From: Fimbriimonadaceae bacterium
GTDB lineage: Bacteria; Armatimonadota; Fimbriimonadia; Fimbriimonadales; Fimbriimonadaceae
Direction of reading: 5' to 3'
Length of the DNA: 64,000 nt
Assembly (NCBI GenBank): GCA_019187105.1
Contig: JABAQM010000001.1
Coordinates: 1,488,001 to 1,552,000 of the forward strand
Positions 44,423-52,274 of this stretch are shown one piece after another. The translations under genes were made by a program, and so were the position numbers. Each line of letters starts with the position of its first letter. Positions within the stretch are counted from its first letter, which is position 1. A model generated the notes under the pieces. It did not search any database. It was not told the DNA's origin and saw only the letters and a list, made by a program, of their open reading frames with translations.

Positions 44423-45294
44423 ACGTAGATCCCCTTCCTGCCGCGAACCGCAAGCACGGAACACACCACGCCGTATCCGGCGCCGATGACCGTCAGAATC
44501 AGGACGGCCAAGCCAAGCGGAAATTCGCCGATGTCGGCGGTGGAGCTAATTCCTTCCAGACTACGCTGGGCTCCAATGTGCCCACCCAGGAGCAAAAAGG
44601 CGGCGATCACGCCGCCGATCGCGCCCTGAATAATGCCCTCGATGAGCAGCGGCGTCGCGATCGTCGACCAGCTTGCCCCAATCAGCTGCATGATCCGCAT
44701 TTCCCTCCACCTCGCCACGATCGTCAATCGGATCGAGTTGTATATCAATACCCCGCTCGTGAGAAGAAGCAATCCACCCGCTCCGATCCCAATCCACTTG
44801 AGAAGGGAAAGAGCCTGGGTCAGCAGCTGCTGCTCGTCCCCGAGATACGTGACTCCGTTGGGTTCGACCGGGGCCAAAAGGGCAATCCGCGCTGCCACGT
44901 CCGGCGCCTTGGCAAGGTCCTTAAGCCGGATACGGAATTCCTCCGGCAAGGGGTTGTCGAGTCCCTCGGTAACTTCGGGCATATCGCGCCGGCGCTGCTT
45001 CCATGCCTCCTCCTTCGGTATCCAAATCGCTTTCTCAACCTCGGGCATCGCCCGAATCTTAGCCGCGACGTCCGAAACATCCGCCTTGGTCGCGGTTTCT
45101 TTGAGGAACACGTGCATCTCGAACTGGGCGGGCAAGGTGGATGCGTAGGATTGCACCTTCCAATACGTGTAACCGAAGCATCCGATAAGGAACAGCGCCA
45201 CCGCTGCGGTTGAGATCGCCGAGAAGGTCATCCACGTGTTGCGGCGCAAGGAGACGAGCGCCTCCGAGAGCAGAAACTCGACCCTATCCAGCAC
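44419..45294 (-). CDS. ftsX: Cell division protein FtsX
   Basis: FtsX is the membrane subunit of the FtsEX complex that transmits ATP hydrolysis to periplasmic hydrolase activators. The 291-residue product has four membrane helices (about 20-42, 170-195, 218-243, 262-284). The large periplasmic loop (ECD) lies between the first and second. The N-terminus reads [18 protein letters not shown]. Of two GTG codons, 45294 is chosen because GGAGG lies 5 bases upstream; 45297 would be only 2 bases away. An apparent longer frame to 45399 lies inside ftsE. Confidence 0.9.
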   Translation of the reverse strand: MLDRVEFLLSEALVSLRRNTWMTFSAISTAAVALFLIGCFGYTYWKVQSYASTLPAQFEMHVFLKETATKADVSDVAAKIRAMPEVEKAIWIPKEEAWKQRRRDMPEVTEGLDNPLPEEFRIRLKDLAKAPDVAARIALLAPVEPNGVTYLGDEQQLLTQALSLLKWIGIGAGGLLLLTSGVLIYNSIRLTIVARWREMRIMQLIGASWSTIATPLLIEGIIQGAIGGVIAAFLLLGGHIGAQRSLEGISSTADIGEFPLGLAVLILTVIGAGYGVVCSVLAVRGRKGIYV

Positions 45295-45988
45295 CACTGC
45301 CTCCGTCGCTGACGATCTGACCCGCCTGAAGCCGCACCACACGCTTTCGCATGCGCTCGACGACCGGCAGGTCGTGGGAAGCGACGAGAACGGTCGCACC
45401 CCGCGCGTTCAGCTGTGCGAGAAGCTCCATAATCTCCACGGATTGCTCGGGATCGAGGTTGCCGGTCGGCTCATCGGCCAACAGCAGCGTAGGGTTGTTG
45501 ATCAACGCGCGGGCAATCGCCACCCGCTGCTGCTCTCCGCCACTTAGCTGGTGTGGAAAGGCATCGGCGCGATGGGCGATACTCACGCGCTCCAAAATTT
45601 CAGGCACCCTTCGCCGGACGTCCCGACGGGTTGCGCCGACCGCGCGAAGGGCATAGCCCACGTTTTCCCACACCCGCTTGCCGGGAAGCAGAGCAAAATC
45701 CTGCGGAACGATGCCCATCTTGCGGCGGTGGGCGGGAATGTCCCACGAACGGATGCGTCCCAGGTCCACACCCTCCAGACACACTTTTCCGGCGGTCTCG
45801 CGGCACTCCCGCGTTACCAGCTTCAGCACCGTGGACTTGCCGGCGCCGGTGTGACCGACGAAGAACACGAACTCGCCACGCCCGATCCGCAAGGAGACGT
45901 CGCGGAGCCCGGCCACGAATTCGCTAAAGCGAACTTCGACGCGGTCAAAGTCGAGATATGCGGGGGTCGCCTCCGGACGATCGTGCAT
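45284..45988 (-). CDS. ftsE: Cell division ATP-binding protein FtsE
   Basis: FtsE is the ATPase partner of FtsX. The 234-residue product has Walker [17 protein letters not shown]-loop [17 protein letters not shown] (FtsE-specific), signature [15 protein letters not shown], Walker [14 protein letters not shown] and the H-loop SHDLPVVE. It overlaps ftsX by 11 bases and heads a three-gene set with ftsX and the M23 gene. Confidence 0.94.
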   Translation of the reverse strand: MHDRPEATPAYLDFDRVEVRFSEFVAGLRDVSLRIGRGEFVFFVGHTGAGKSTVLKLVTRECRETAGKVCLEGVDLGRIRSWDIPAHRRKMGIVPQDFALLPGKRVWENVGYALRAVGATRRDVRRRVPEILERVSIAHRADAFPHQLSGGEQQRVAIARALINNPTLLLADEPTGNLDPEQSVEIMELLAQLNARGATVLVASHDLPVVERMRKRVVRLQAGQIVSDGGSGAG

Positions 45989-46017
45989 GTTTCAACGGTG
46001 TGGGGGCTACCGGGATG

Positions 46018-46644
46018 CTACCCGAGCACGGTTTGCGTGGTCTTGAAGTGGAGCTTGGCGACCTGGCTCAGCTTGTCTCCGCCGTTGACGGCAACGAATT
46101 GTTTGGCGGCGGAAACGACCTGGGCGGACGCGCCTTTGGGAAGCACACAGCCAAAATCCTGGCCTAGCCGCTCCAGCCGCCGAAGAAACTCCGCCCGAGC
46201 CAGGATGGAAGCCGCCGCGACCGCGATATCGGCCTCAGCCCGAACCCGGGACTCCAGGGTGATCGTGCGACCCTTCTCGAATAGCTGCCGCTTGAGCCCG
46301 GCCGGATCGGCGAACTGGTCGCTGATGACAAGGTTGGCGGGATGCTGTTCGAGCACGTTCTCGATTGCCCGGGCATGTCCCCAAGCGAGCAGACGGTTGA
46401 GATTCATGAACTTGGCATAGAGCTCGTTGTACTTGGCCGGTCCGATCGCCACCACCGCATGCGGGCAGGCCTTTTTGATGACGATGGAAAGGCCGAGCGA
46501 TTGGCGGTCGGTGAGCTTCTTGGAATCGCGGACGCCTTCCAGCTCCGCGAGGTGCTCGGGTCCGACGTAGCATGCCGCGATGACAAGCGGACCGAAGTAG
46601 TCGCCCTTCCCGCTCTCGTCGACGCCGATGTGGCCTTCGTCCAC
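46018..46644 (-). CDS. rnhC: Ribonuclease HIII, catalytic core only
   Basis: RNase HIII cleaves the RNA of RNA-DNA hybrids. The 208-residue product starts almost directly with GVDESGKGDYFGPLV, the HIII signature (D and E of the D-E-D-E site). It also has RDSKKL, a VISDQFAD segment and AAASILARAEF. RNase HII has a different first motif, so HIII is favoured. Bacterial RNase HIII normally has an added N-terminal TBP-like substrate-binding domain of about 80-90 residues; it is absent here. This short form may bind substrate differently. It is followed without gap by an SDR gene upstream on the same strand. Confidence 0.87.
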   Translation of the reverse strand: MDEGHIGVDESGKGDYFGPLVIAACYVGPEHLAELEGVRDSKKLTDRQSLGLSIVIKKACPHAVVAIGPAKYNELYAKFMNLNRLLAWGHARAIENVLEQHPANLVISDQFADPAGLKRQLFEKGRTITLESRVRAEADIAVAAASILARAEFLRRLERLGQDFGCVLPKGASAQVVSAAKQFVAVNGGDKLSQVAKLHFKTTQTVLG

Positions 46645-47424
46645 CTAGCCGGGACCTCGCGTCAAGCCACCATCGACGAGCAGGTTGACGCCCGTGATGT
46701 AGGAGGCGGCCTCGGAAGCGAGGAAGACGGCGGGGGCGGCAATCTCTTCCGGTCTGGCCAATCGCCGCATCGGTATCAGCTGCGCTTGCCGCTTGAGCGC
46801 CTCCGCTCGGTCGATGCCTTCGCGCTCAGCCCGTAGATCGGCGAGATGTAATTGTCGATCCGTCAGCGTGTGGCCGGGAAGGATCGCATTGACGGTGACG
46901 CCATACGGCGCGAGGTCGTCGGCTTGAAGGCGGGTGAGGGCCATGAGTCCGGAGCGCAGGGTCGTCGAGATCGCGAGCAGCTTGGACGGCTCCTTGGCCG
47001 CCACGCTCGTGACGTGGATGATGCGCCCCCAGTTCCTGGTGCGCATCCCCGGCTCGACCAGCCGCACCAGCCGCACGAGGCTCATCAGGGTGGAATCGAC
47101 CCCGATTCTCCACTGCTCGTCGGTGAGGTCGCGCCATTCCCCGGCGGGAGGGCCGCCCGTGTTCGTCACGAGGATGTCGGGATGGCCGAATTCAGCGGTG
47201 ACGGCCTGGAACCAGGCTTGGACATCTGCAGGGGACGCTACGTCTGCGACCGTGGCACGGGCGGTTCCGCCGATTTCGGCGAGCGCGGTCTCGAGAGCCG
47301 GGCGGTTTCGGCCGCAGATCGAGACTTTGCAGCCTTCGGCAGCGAGGCCCTTGGCGATGGCGAGACCGAGGCCCTTGCTGGCGGCGGCGACCATCGCCAC
47401 GCGGCCGGTGAGTCCGAGATTCAC
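46645..47424 (-). CDS. Short-chain dehydrogenase/reductase lacking the YxxxK motif
   Basis: The 259-residue Rossmann protein has the cofactor motif AAASKGLGLAIA (about 13-24), NTGG in place of NNAG, and the FabG-like terminal LASEAASYITGVNLLVDGG. The catalytic serine region HVTSVAAKEPS is present, but the expected YxxxK is replaced by ISTTLRSG, so both Tyr and Lys are missing. Some SDR subgroups have this change and may be non-classical reductases. The biochemical role is therefore unclear. The start of translation is at 47424, with AAGGAGGA 2 bases upstream (unusually close). Confidence 0.85.
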   Translation of the reverse strand: MNLGLTGRVAMVAAASKGLGLAIAKGLAAEGCKVSICGRNRPALETALAEIGGTARATVADVASPADVQAWFQAVTAEFGHPDILVTNTGGPPAGEWRDLTDEQWRIGVDSTLMSLVRLVRLVEPGMRTRNWGRIIHVTSVAAKEPSKLLAISTTLRSGLMALTRLQADDLAPYGVTVNAILPGHTLTDRQLHLADLRAEREGIDRAEALKRQAQLIPMRRLARPEEIAAPAVFLASEAASYITGVNLLVDGGLTRGPG

Positions 47425-47490
47425 AAGGAGGATTCTGAACCGTCGGCGGGTTGGCCCGCTGGTATCCTCTTGGGGCGTTCAGACCTTATC

Positions 47491-47578
47491 GGAAGGGTGG
47501 CTGAGTGGTTGAAAGCACCTGTCTTGAAAACAGGCGACGGGCAACCGTCCAGGGGTTCGAATCCCCTCCCTTCCTCCA
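47491..47578 (+). tRNA. tRNA-Ser (anticodon TGA, reads UCA)
   Basis: The cloverleaf is complete. The acceptor GGAAGGG pairs with CCCTTCC. The D-stem is GCT/AGC, and the anticodon stem is CCTGT/ACAGG with loop CTTGAAA (anticodon TGA). A long class II variable arm (GACGG/CCGTC) marks it as tRNA-Ser. The T-arm is AGGGG TTCGAAT CCCCT and CCA is encoded. The discriminator base 73 is T (U) rather than the more usual G for serine tRNAs. It is not tRNA-Sec: the anticodon is TGA rather than TCA and the acceptor stem is 7 bp. Confidence 0.97.
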
Positions 47579-47586
47579 GAACGAGG

Positions 47587-48225
47587 CTACGGCGCAAGCC
47601 GCTCGATCATCCAGGTTTGACCTTCCAGCCGGTACCGAAACCGATCGTGCAGCCGGGCGGGGCGGCCCTGCCAGAACTCGAAACGATCGGGGGTCAGGCG
47701 GTAGCCGCCCCAATGGGGCGGGCGCGGGAGCCCTTCCGGGTGCGCCGCGATCAGCCGCGCCATCTCCGACTCCATCTCCCCTCGACCGTCGATCACCTGG
47801 CTCTGGGGGCTGACCGTGCTCGCCGCCTGGCTCGGGAGCGGGCGGCCGGCGAAGTACCGGTCCGATTCCTCGGCGGCGATCGGTGCCACGCGGCCCTCGA
47901 TGCGGACCTGCCGTTCCTGGCTCGCCCACCAGAAGGTGGCGGCCGCCCATGGATTGGTGGCGAGCTCGATTCCCTTCCGACTGTTGGTGTTCGAAAAGAA
48001 GACGAGGCCGTGGTCGAGCCCGCGCAGCAGCAGAACCCGGCCGCTCGGGCGGCCGTCGGGGCCGACGGTCGCGAGGTGGAAGCCGTTCGGCTCGATCGCA
48101 GCCGGATCCACCGACGCGTCCACCAGCCAACTGCGCAGCTGCACGAGCGGGTTGTCGGCGAGGTCTTCGCGGTCGAGGTGGGTGTGGGCGTAGTCGTCGC
48201 GCTGGCCCAGAAAGGCGTCACTCAT
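47587..48225 (-). CDS. pdxH: Pyridoxamine 5'-phosphate oxidase
   Basis: PdxH oxidises pyridoxine 5'-phosphate or pyridoxamine 5'-phosphate to pyridoxal 5'-phosphate with FMN. The 212-residue protein has the FMN-binding segment GRVLLLRGLDHGLVFFSNTNSRKG, WWASQERQVRIEGRV, SPQSQVI, and the C-terminal GGYRLTPDRFEFWQGRPARLHDR, the substrate-binding signature. Length and motifs match. It ends 8 bases from the tRNA-Ser in tail-to-tail arrangement. Confidence 0.94.
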   Translation of the reverse strand: MSDAFLGQRDDYAHTHLDREDLADNPLVQLRSWLVDASVDPAAIEPNGFHLATVGPDGRPSGRVLLLRGLDHGLVFFSNTNSRKGIELATNPWAAATFWWASQERQVRIEGRVAPIAAEESDRYFAGRPLPSQAASTVSPQSQVIDGRGEMESEMARLIAAHPEGLPRPPHWGGYRLTPDRFEFWQGRPARLHDRFRYRLEGQTWMIERLAP

Positions 48226-48282
48226 GGCGTTGGGATCAGTCTACGCGGGCACCTTGCCGGGCTTCAGGCGGGTAAACGTTCG

Positions 48283-48633
48283 ATGATGAGTGCAAAGGAA
48301 GTTGGCGAGGGCCTGGTCGCCATGTGCAAGCAGGGCCAGTGGAACGAGGCGGCGGAGCGATACTACCATCCCGAGATCGTCAGTGTGGAAGCCGAAGGCG
48401 ACGACCGCGAGGTCCAGGGCATGGACGCGATCCGCGGCAAGATCGAGTGGTTCGTCAACACGTTCGAAGTCCAAAACGCGACCGTCGGCGGCCCGTGGGT
48501 GAACGAGCCGTGCTTCATTACGAAGTACGACATCGAGGTCAAGAACAAGCAGACCGGCGAGGTGTCGCAGATGTCGGAGTACGCGGTCTACACGGTCGAA
48601 AACGGCAAGATCGTCCACGAGCGGTTTTTCTAG
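48283..48633 (+). CDS. NTF2-like / SnoaL-like domain protein
   Basis: The 116-residue product has the SnoaL/NTF2-like pattern: an N-terminal helix (EGLVAMCKQGQWNEAAERYYHPEIVSVEAEG), MDAIRGKIEWF, and strands ending YAVYTVENGKIVHERFF. Such proteins serve as small-molecule isomerases, hydrolases or binding domains; the active-site residues do not name a reaction. ATGs at 48283 and 48286 are both possible. A longer frame reaching back to 46852 is only a composition effect. Confidence 0.82.
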   Translation: MMSAKEVGEGLVAMCKQGQWNEAAERYYHPEIVSVEAEGDDREVQGMDAIRGKIEWFVNTFEVQNATVGGPWVNEPCFITKYDIEVKNKQTGEVSQMSEYAVYTVENGKIVHERFF

Positions 48634-48655
48634 AAAGCAGGCGGGAAGCGGCTTT

Positions 48656-48685
48656 ATAGGACGAATAGGTCTTATTCCGTCCTAT
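48656..48685 (+). terminator. Hairpin after the SnoaL-like gene
   Basis: ATAGGACG (48656-48663) pairs with CGTCCTAT (48678-48685) and AATA with TATT, with one bulged C (48677) and a 5-base loop. No U-run follows. It lies between the SnoaL stop and the promoter at 48707. Confidence 0.45.
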
Positions 48686-48706
48686 CGAACGCCACGTCGC
48701 GGAAGA

Positions 48707-48736
48707 TTGACTGGCCACAAGCAAGACGGCTATAGT
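48707..48736 (+). promoter_or_regulatory. Sigma-70-type promoter of the lipoprotein/four-paralogue cluster
   Basis: TTGACT (48707-48712), an 18-base spacer and TATAGT (48731-48736) form the best housekeeping promoter seen in the window. The start codon is only 10 bases after the -10 box, so the transcript would have a leader of a few bases even though GAGGAGAGG directly precedes the ATG. Confidence 0.65.
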
Positions 48737-48746
48737 TGAGGAGAGG

Positions 48747-49349
48747 ATGAAAGGGATCCAACTAATCCTCGTCGTTATCGCCGCGCTGGCAGTTGCCGGC
48801 TGTGGCAAGAAGGAGCCGGAGATGGTGCGGCTGGGCGACAAGGCGCCGGAAATGAGCGGCGCCATCGAGGCGTTCATCGTCGGCCAGTGGGCGGAGACCG
48901 ACAACTCAGCCGCCCTTGGCGAGGCGATCGGCATGAAGTCGCCGCCGAGTGAGGAGCCCGAGAAGATCGGCTCCATCTACGTGTTCAGGGCCGACAAGAC
49001 GTTCGACCTGATTCGATCGGGCAAGAAGGAAAAGATCGCGGGCAAGTGGCAGACGGGCACGAGCGGCGTATTTCTCGAATACCTGACCATCGACGGGCTG
49101 TCAATCGAGAAGTTTTCCGAGAACGCCAGGAAGGAAGCCGAACGCGGCACCCAGTCGGGCATCGCCGCCGACATTCTTCTCGACTGGCTGAAAGAGAGGC
49201 TGGCAAAGCAAAGCTATCTGGAAGTCGATGGGGACAAGCGGCGGCTGGTCTTCAAGCAGTCAAGCGGCGGCGATCCGAACGATCCGGCGAGCGCATTGGC
49301 GAGCATCGGCATCGTCGCGCTGGAGCGGATTGGCGAAGAGAAGAAATAG
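48747..49349 (+). CDS. Putative lipoprotein of unknown function
   Basis: The 200-residue product has a lipoprotein signal (C19 in LAVAGCGKKEPE). The mature part contains IGSIYVFRADKTFDLIRSGKKEKIAGKWQ, similar in feel to small periplasmic stress or copper-resistance beta-barrels, but no family was recognised. The C-terminal half is charged (Lys/Glu). GAGGAGAGG precedes the ATG. It heads a run of five plus-strand genes; the next gene starts 18 bases later. Confidence 0.72.
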   Translation: MKGIQLILVVIAALAVAGCGKKEPEMVRLGDKAPEMSGAIEAFIVGQWAETDNSAALGEAIGMKSPPSEEPEKIGSIYVFRADKTFDLIRSGKKEKIAGKWQTGTSGVFLEYLTIDGLSIEKFSENARKEAERGTQSGIAADILLDWLKERLAKQSYLEVDGDKRRLVFKQSSGGDPNDPASALASIGIVALERIGEEKK

Positions 49350-49367
49350 GTTCGCGGCGGCGACGCC

Positions 49368-50087
49368 ATGACGTCTGGCGATGCTCCAAGCCCCATCAAA
49401 CCGGAAGCACTCCAGTTGCTAGCCGAGAAGCTGCGCGAGCGGGAGTTTGCAGCATACGGACTGCCGCTGAATCTGCAGGTGCTGGGCTATCTGGGAAGCG
49501 CCATTCCACTTCCCGCTCTCTACGCACTCGTTCTATTCTTTATCCTCCACGTCTTCGGAATCGTCCTGCGGCATCCTTACGTTGGCTTTTTCGGACTTAC
49601 CGGCGAGATCTTCTGTCTCTACTGGATCATCACTCGGCGAAAGAGGTTGCTTTGGATCGGAGTCGATGGCAGCAACCGCCACCCGTTCGCCGTTCATGCC
49701 GAACCCGTCGCCTGGTGGAGGCACCTCGCCGTAGTTCACCTAACCAACGAGGTTGTTTGGACCGAGTTCCTGGTACAGCCCATCATGGACCCGAACCTGG
49801 GCGAACTGCAGTGCAATTTCATCAAAGATGAACCCGCCGCGTGGAGCGGTCAGGAACTTGTCTTTCGGATCCAAAACAAGCCGACCCAGCTCCCCGCAAA
49901 GGTAGAACCAGCCTCCTTGAAAGCATGGAAGGGCGAACGCCGCGTCCTGGCGGATCCCCGGCTGCATCCCGATACGGTGGAAGCACTCGTGGAGCGGTAC
50001 GTCCTCACTCGGGATGAGGGCGCAAAGCGGAATTACATGATCAACCGGCATTTTGAAAGGGCGGAACCTAAACACCGTGGTAGCTAG
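49368..50087 (+). CDS. Tandem membrane paralogue 1 of an unrecognised family
   Basis: The 239-residue product shares five ordered motifs with the next three genes. They are LGYL near the N-terminus, two membrane helices (about 46-65 and 73-90), WIGVDGSNRHPF (pattern WxxxxxxNxHxF), DPNLGELQCNF, and a C-terminal LADPRLHPDTVEALVERY. No known domain was recognised. The cytoplasmic or periplasmic part after the helices is about 150 residues. It is the most divergent of the four. The promoter at 48707 probably serves it together with the lipoprotein gene. Confidence 0.75.
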   Translation: MTSGDAPSPIKPEALQLLAEKLREREFAAYGLPLNLQVLGYLGSAIPLPALYALVLFFILHVFGIVLRHPYVGFFGLTGEIFCLYWIITRRKRLLWIGVDGSNRHPFAVHAEPVAWWRHLAVVHLTNEVVWTEFLVQPIMDPNLGELQCNFIKDEPAAWSGQELVFRIQNKPTQLPAKVEPASLKAWKGERRVLADPRLHPDTVEALVERYVLTRDEGAKRNYMINRHFERAEPKHRGS

Positions 50088-50156
50088 AACTCCCTGCCTC
50101 CATACCCACGCCGGTGGCTTCAGCAAAGCAAGGCCTTTCTGATACGATGATGGGGA

Positions 50157-50783
50157 ATGAGCGCGCAGCCTGATGTGGTAGAGCAGGCCAAGCTGGTGAC
50201 GATCGGCTACATTGCGCCGGTCCGGCGCCCGCTCGCGTGGCTGCCGGCGGCGATAATCGCCGTAGCCGTGGTGACGACTTGGAGCTTATCGATGCAAATG
50301 GGCGCGTTCAGCTTCATGGTTGCGACGCTCTGTGGCGTATTGGGCGGACTGCTTTGCCTGCCACGGTTTCTGCCGCTTCGCCGCTTCCGATGGGTCGATG
50401 CGAAAGGCGATAACCCCCACGACTTCGTCTCACGGGCTCCCGTCAAGACGGTTTGGGCGGTGATCGACCAGCGGCGGCTTGACGAGGGCTACCGCAACGA
50501 GGTGTTGACCGACCCGTACCTTGGCCCGCTCCAGTCCCTGTACACGAACAAGACCTGGTCGGCGAGGGCCGGCGATCGCAAAGTGTTCGAAGTGCGCCGC
50601 CTGCGGGGACGGCGCAAGCTGGCGGCGCTGGCGGATCGTCCCGCGTTCGACGGCGTCCGGTTCGAGGTCGTCGCCGACCCCAGGCTGCATCCGGATACGG
50701 TGGAAAGGCTCGTGGAGAAGTTCGCCACCGGCCACGACCAGCGGCAGGTTTATGGATACGTCCTGTCGAAGGGTCCGAGCTGA
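50157..50783 (+). CDS. Tandem membrane paralogue 2 of an unrecognised family
   Basis: The 208-residue product has IGYI, two helices (about 27-44 and 49-68), WVDAKGDNPHDF, DPYLGPLQSLY, VFEVRR, and VADPRLHPDTVERLVEKFA. The Cys of the DPxxGxxQC motif is replaced (QSL). TACGAT (50143-50148) lies 8 bases before the ATG. The stop overlaps the next ATG by one base, so translation is probably coupled. Confidence 0.75.
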   Translation: MSAQPDVVEQAKLVTIGYIAPVRRPLAWLPAAIIAVAVVTTWSLSMQMGAFSFMVATLCGVLGGLLCLPRFLPLRRFRWVDAKGDNPHDFVSRAPVKTVWAVIDQRRLDEGYRNEVLTDPYLGPLQSLYTNKTWSARAGDRKVFEVRRLRGRRKLAALADRPAFDGVRFEVVADPRLHPDTVERLVEKFATGHDQRQVYGYVLSKGPS

Positions 50784-51490
50784 TGCCCGAGCCGCTCGCG
50801 TTTCAGGAGCCTTCCGAAGTCGGTCACTCGCCAAAGCCGGAACCGGAGAATCTCACCCACCTTGGTTACATCAGAGAGGAGTTCGGAGGGGTGCATGCCG
50901 CCAAGCTCTGGTTTTCCATCGCCGGGCTCGTGTTTCTGCTGAACCTGGTCCTCTATCGACTTTCTTTTATCGAAGACGCTCGCGCGTACATAGCCCAGGG
51001 TATCACCGCGACGGTTGGCTTGATCGGGATCATCATCCAGTGGAGTTCCCGGGATCGCTGCGTTTGGGTCGATGCGAATGGCAAGAACCGGCATAGCTTT
51101 CGCCCCCGGCAGTATCGTAGCTCCGTGGTCCTTGACCTGACGACGAGCCAGAAGGCAAAGGCCGACTTCCGCCAAGAGCGCTTTACCGATCCCCACGTGG
51201 GCGAAATCCAATGCGACTATGGCGAGGAACGGTGGCAGGCGCTCGCCGGTGGCCAAGTGGTCTTTATGATCCGTAAGATCTGGAAGGATTCGGAACTGGC
51301 CGCCGTCGAAGGGTGCCTCTCGACGGTCGGAATGCGGCACGCCGTCCTCGCCGACCCGCGGCTCCATCCGAATACGGTAGAGCGGCTGGTCGAAAAGTTC
51401 GCGGTCGCCCACCACCACAGCCAGATCAACGGCTACATCCATGAGTACATCGGGCCTGGTAACCCACCGCAGGCGGATGAGTCTAGGTGA
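50783..51490 (+). CDS. Tandem membrane paralogue 3 of an unrecognised family
   Basis: The 235-residue product has LGYI, two helices (about 43-60 and 70-87), WVDANGKNRHSF, DPHVGEIQCDY, VVFMIRK and LADPRLHPNTVERLVEKFA. A charged N-terminal tail of about 25 residues precedes the first motif. Gene overlaps on both sides (1 and 4 bases) indicate one transcript with paralogues 2 and 4. Confidence 0.75.
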   Translation: MPEPLAFQEPSEVGHSPKPEPENLTHLGYIREEFGGVHAAKLWFSIAGLVFLLNLVLYRLSFIEDARAYIAQGITATVGLIGIIIQWSSRDRCVWVDANGKNRHSFRPRQYRSSVVLDLTTSQKAKADFRQERFTDPHVGEIQCDYGEERWQALAGGQVVFMIRKIWKDSELAAVEGCLSTVGMRHAVLADPRLHPNTVERLVEKFAVAHHHSQINGYIHEYIGPGNPPQADESR

Positions 51491-52194
51491 GGCTGCGACA
51501 CGGACCGAGCGAGGCGGGAGTTTTCAAGTTGCCGGGACAGGAGCTCTCGCCGGCCCAAGCCCCCTTGACCGACCTGAAGTCGATCGGCTACCTGTCGGTG
51601 CGAGAACATCGGTGGCAGCAACCGGTGCGATGGGGTCTCATGCTGTGCGGATTGGGCGCGGGGATTGCCCTGCTGGCCGCCGACAAGAGCTTTATGATGG
51701 CGTTTCTGGCAGCTTGGATCGGAGTGAACTTGCAGTCGGTCATCGATTGGCCGCGCACGTTCACGTGGGCGAATCCCGATGCCACGAATCGCCACGATTT
51801 TCGGCCGGCGAGCCCTCGCAAGGCCGCGCCGACCGGGCTCGGCCGCGCGAAGTTTGATGACTTGAAGCGACGATTTGAAACCACGATCGTCGAGGATCCC
51901 AACGTCGGTCCGATTCGCTGCAGTTTCGCCGACTCGCTGCTGCGAGGAGAGGTGGGGGGCAAAGCGGTCTTCGAGGTCCGCCGCATCACCGATGACTCCC
52001 AAATCGCCTTACTTGACGCCAACCCGAATACGGCCGGCATGCGGCTGCAGATCCTTGCCGATCCTGCCCTCCATCCCGATACCGTGGAACGGCTGGTCGA
52101 GACGTTCGCCATCAGCTTCGACTCGTGGCAGGTTTACGGCCACATGCTCGCGCTTGAGAAGGCTCGTCTGGCTGCGAAGCAGGACGATCCATAA
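51487..52194 (+). CDS. Tandem membrane paralogue 4 of an unrecognised family
   Basis: The 235-residue product has IGYL, two helices (about 48-66 and 68-84), WANPDATNRHDF, DPNVGPIRCSF, VFEVRR and LADPALHPDTVERLVETFA. The first D of the WVD motif is changed. The GTG start overlaps the previous stop (GTGA). The C-terminus is Lys/Ala-rich. Sequence identity outside the motifs is low, so the duplications are old and selection on the motifs is likely. Confidence 0.75.
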   Translation: MRLRHGPSEAGVFKLPGQELSPAQAPLTDLKSIGYLSVREHRWQQPVRWGLMLCGLGAGIALLAADKSFMMAFLAAWIGVNLQSVIDWPRTFTWANPDATNRHDFRPASPRKAAPTGLGRAKFDDLKRRFETTIVEDPNVGPIRCSFADSLLRGEVGGKAVFEVRRITDDSQIALLDANPNTAGMRLQILADPALHPDTVERLVETFAISFDSWQVYGHMLALEKARLAAKQDDP

Positions 52195-52274
52195 GGCTTA
52201 TCCCTAAGCCAGCGCTCACTACAACACATCCTGCCTCTGTCCCGTCTATTCTTACGAGGGGACTAGGAGGAATG

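Noticed and set aside
46852-48282. Upstream extension of the SnoaL-like gene to 593 codons
   Set aside because: It runs through the antisense of an SDR gene, the tRNA-Ser gene and the antisense of pdxH. Only the last 116 residues are gene-like.
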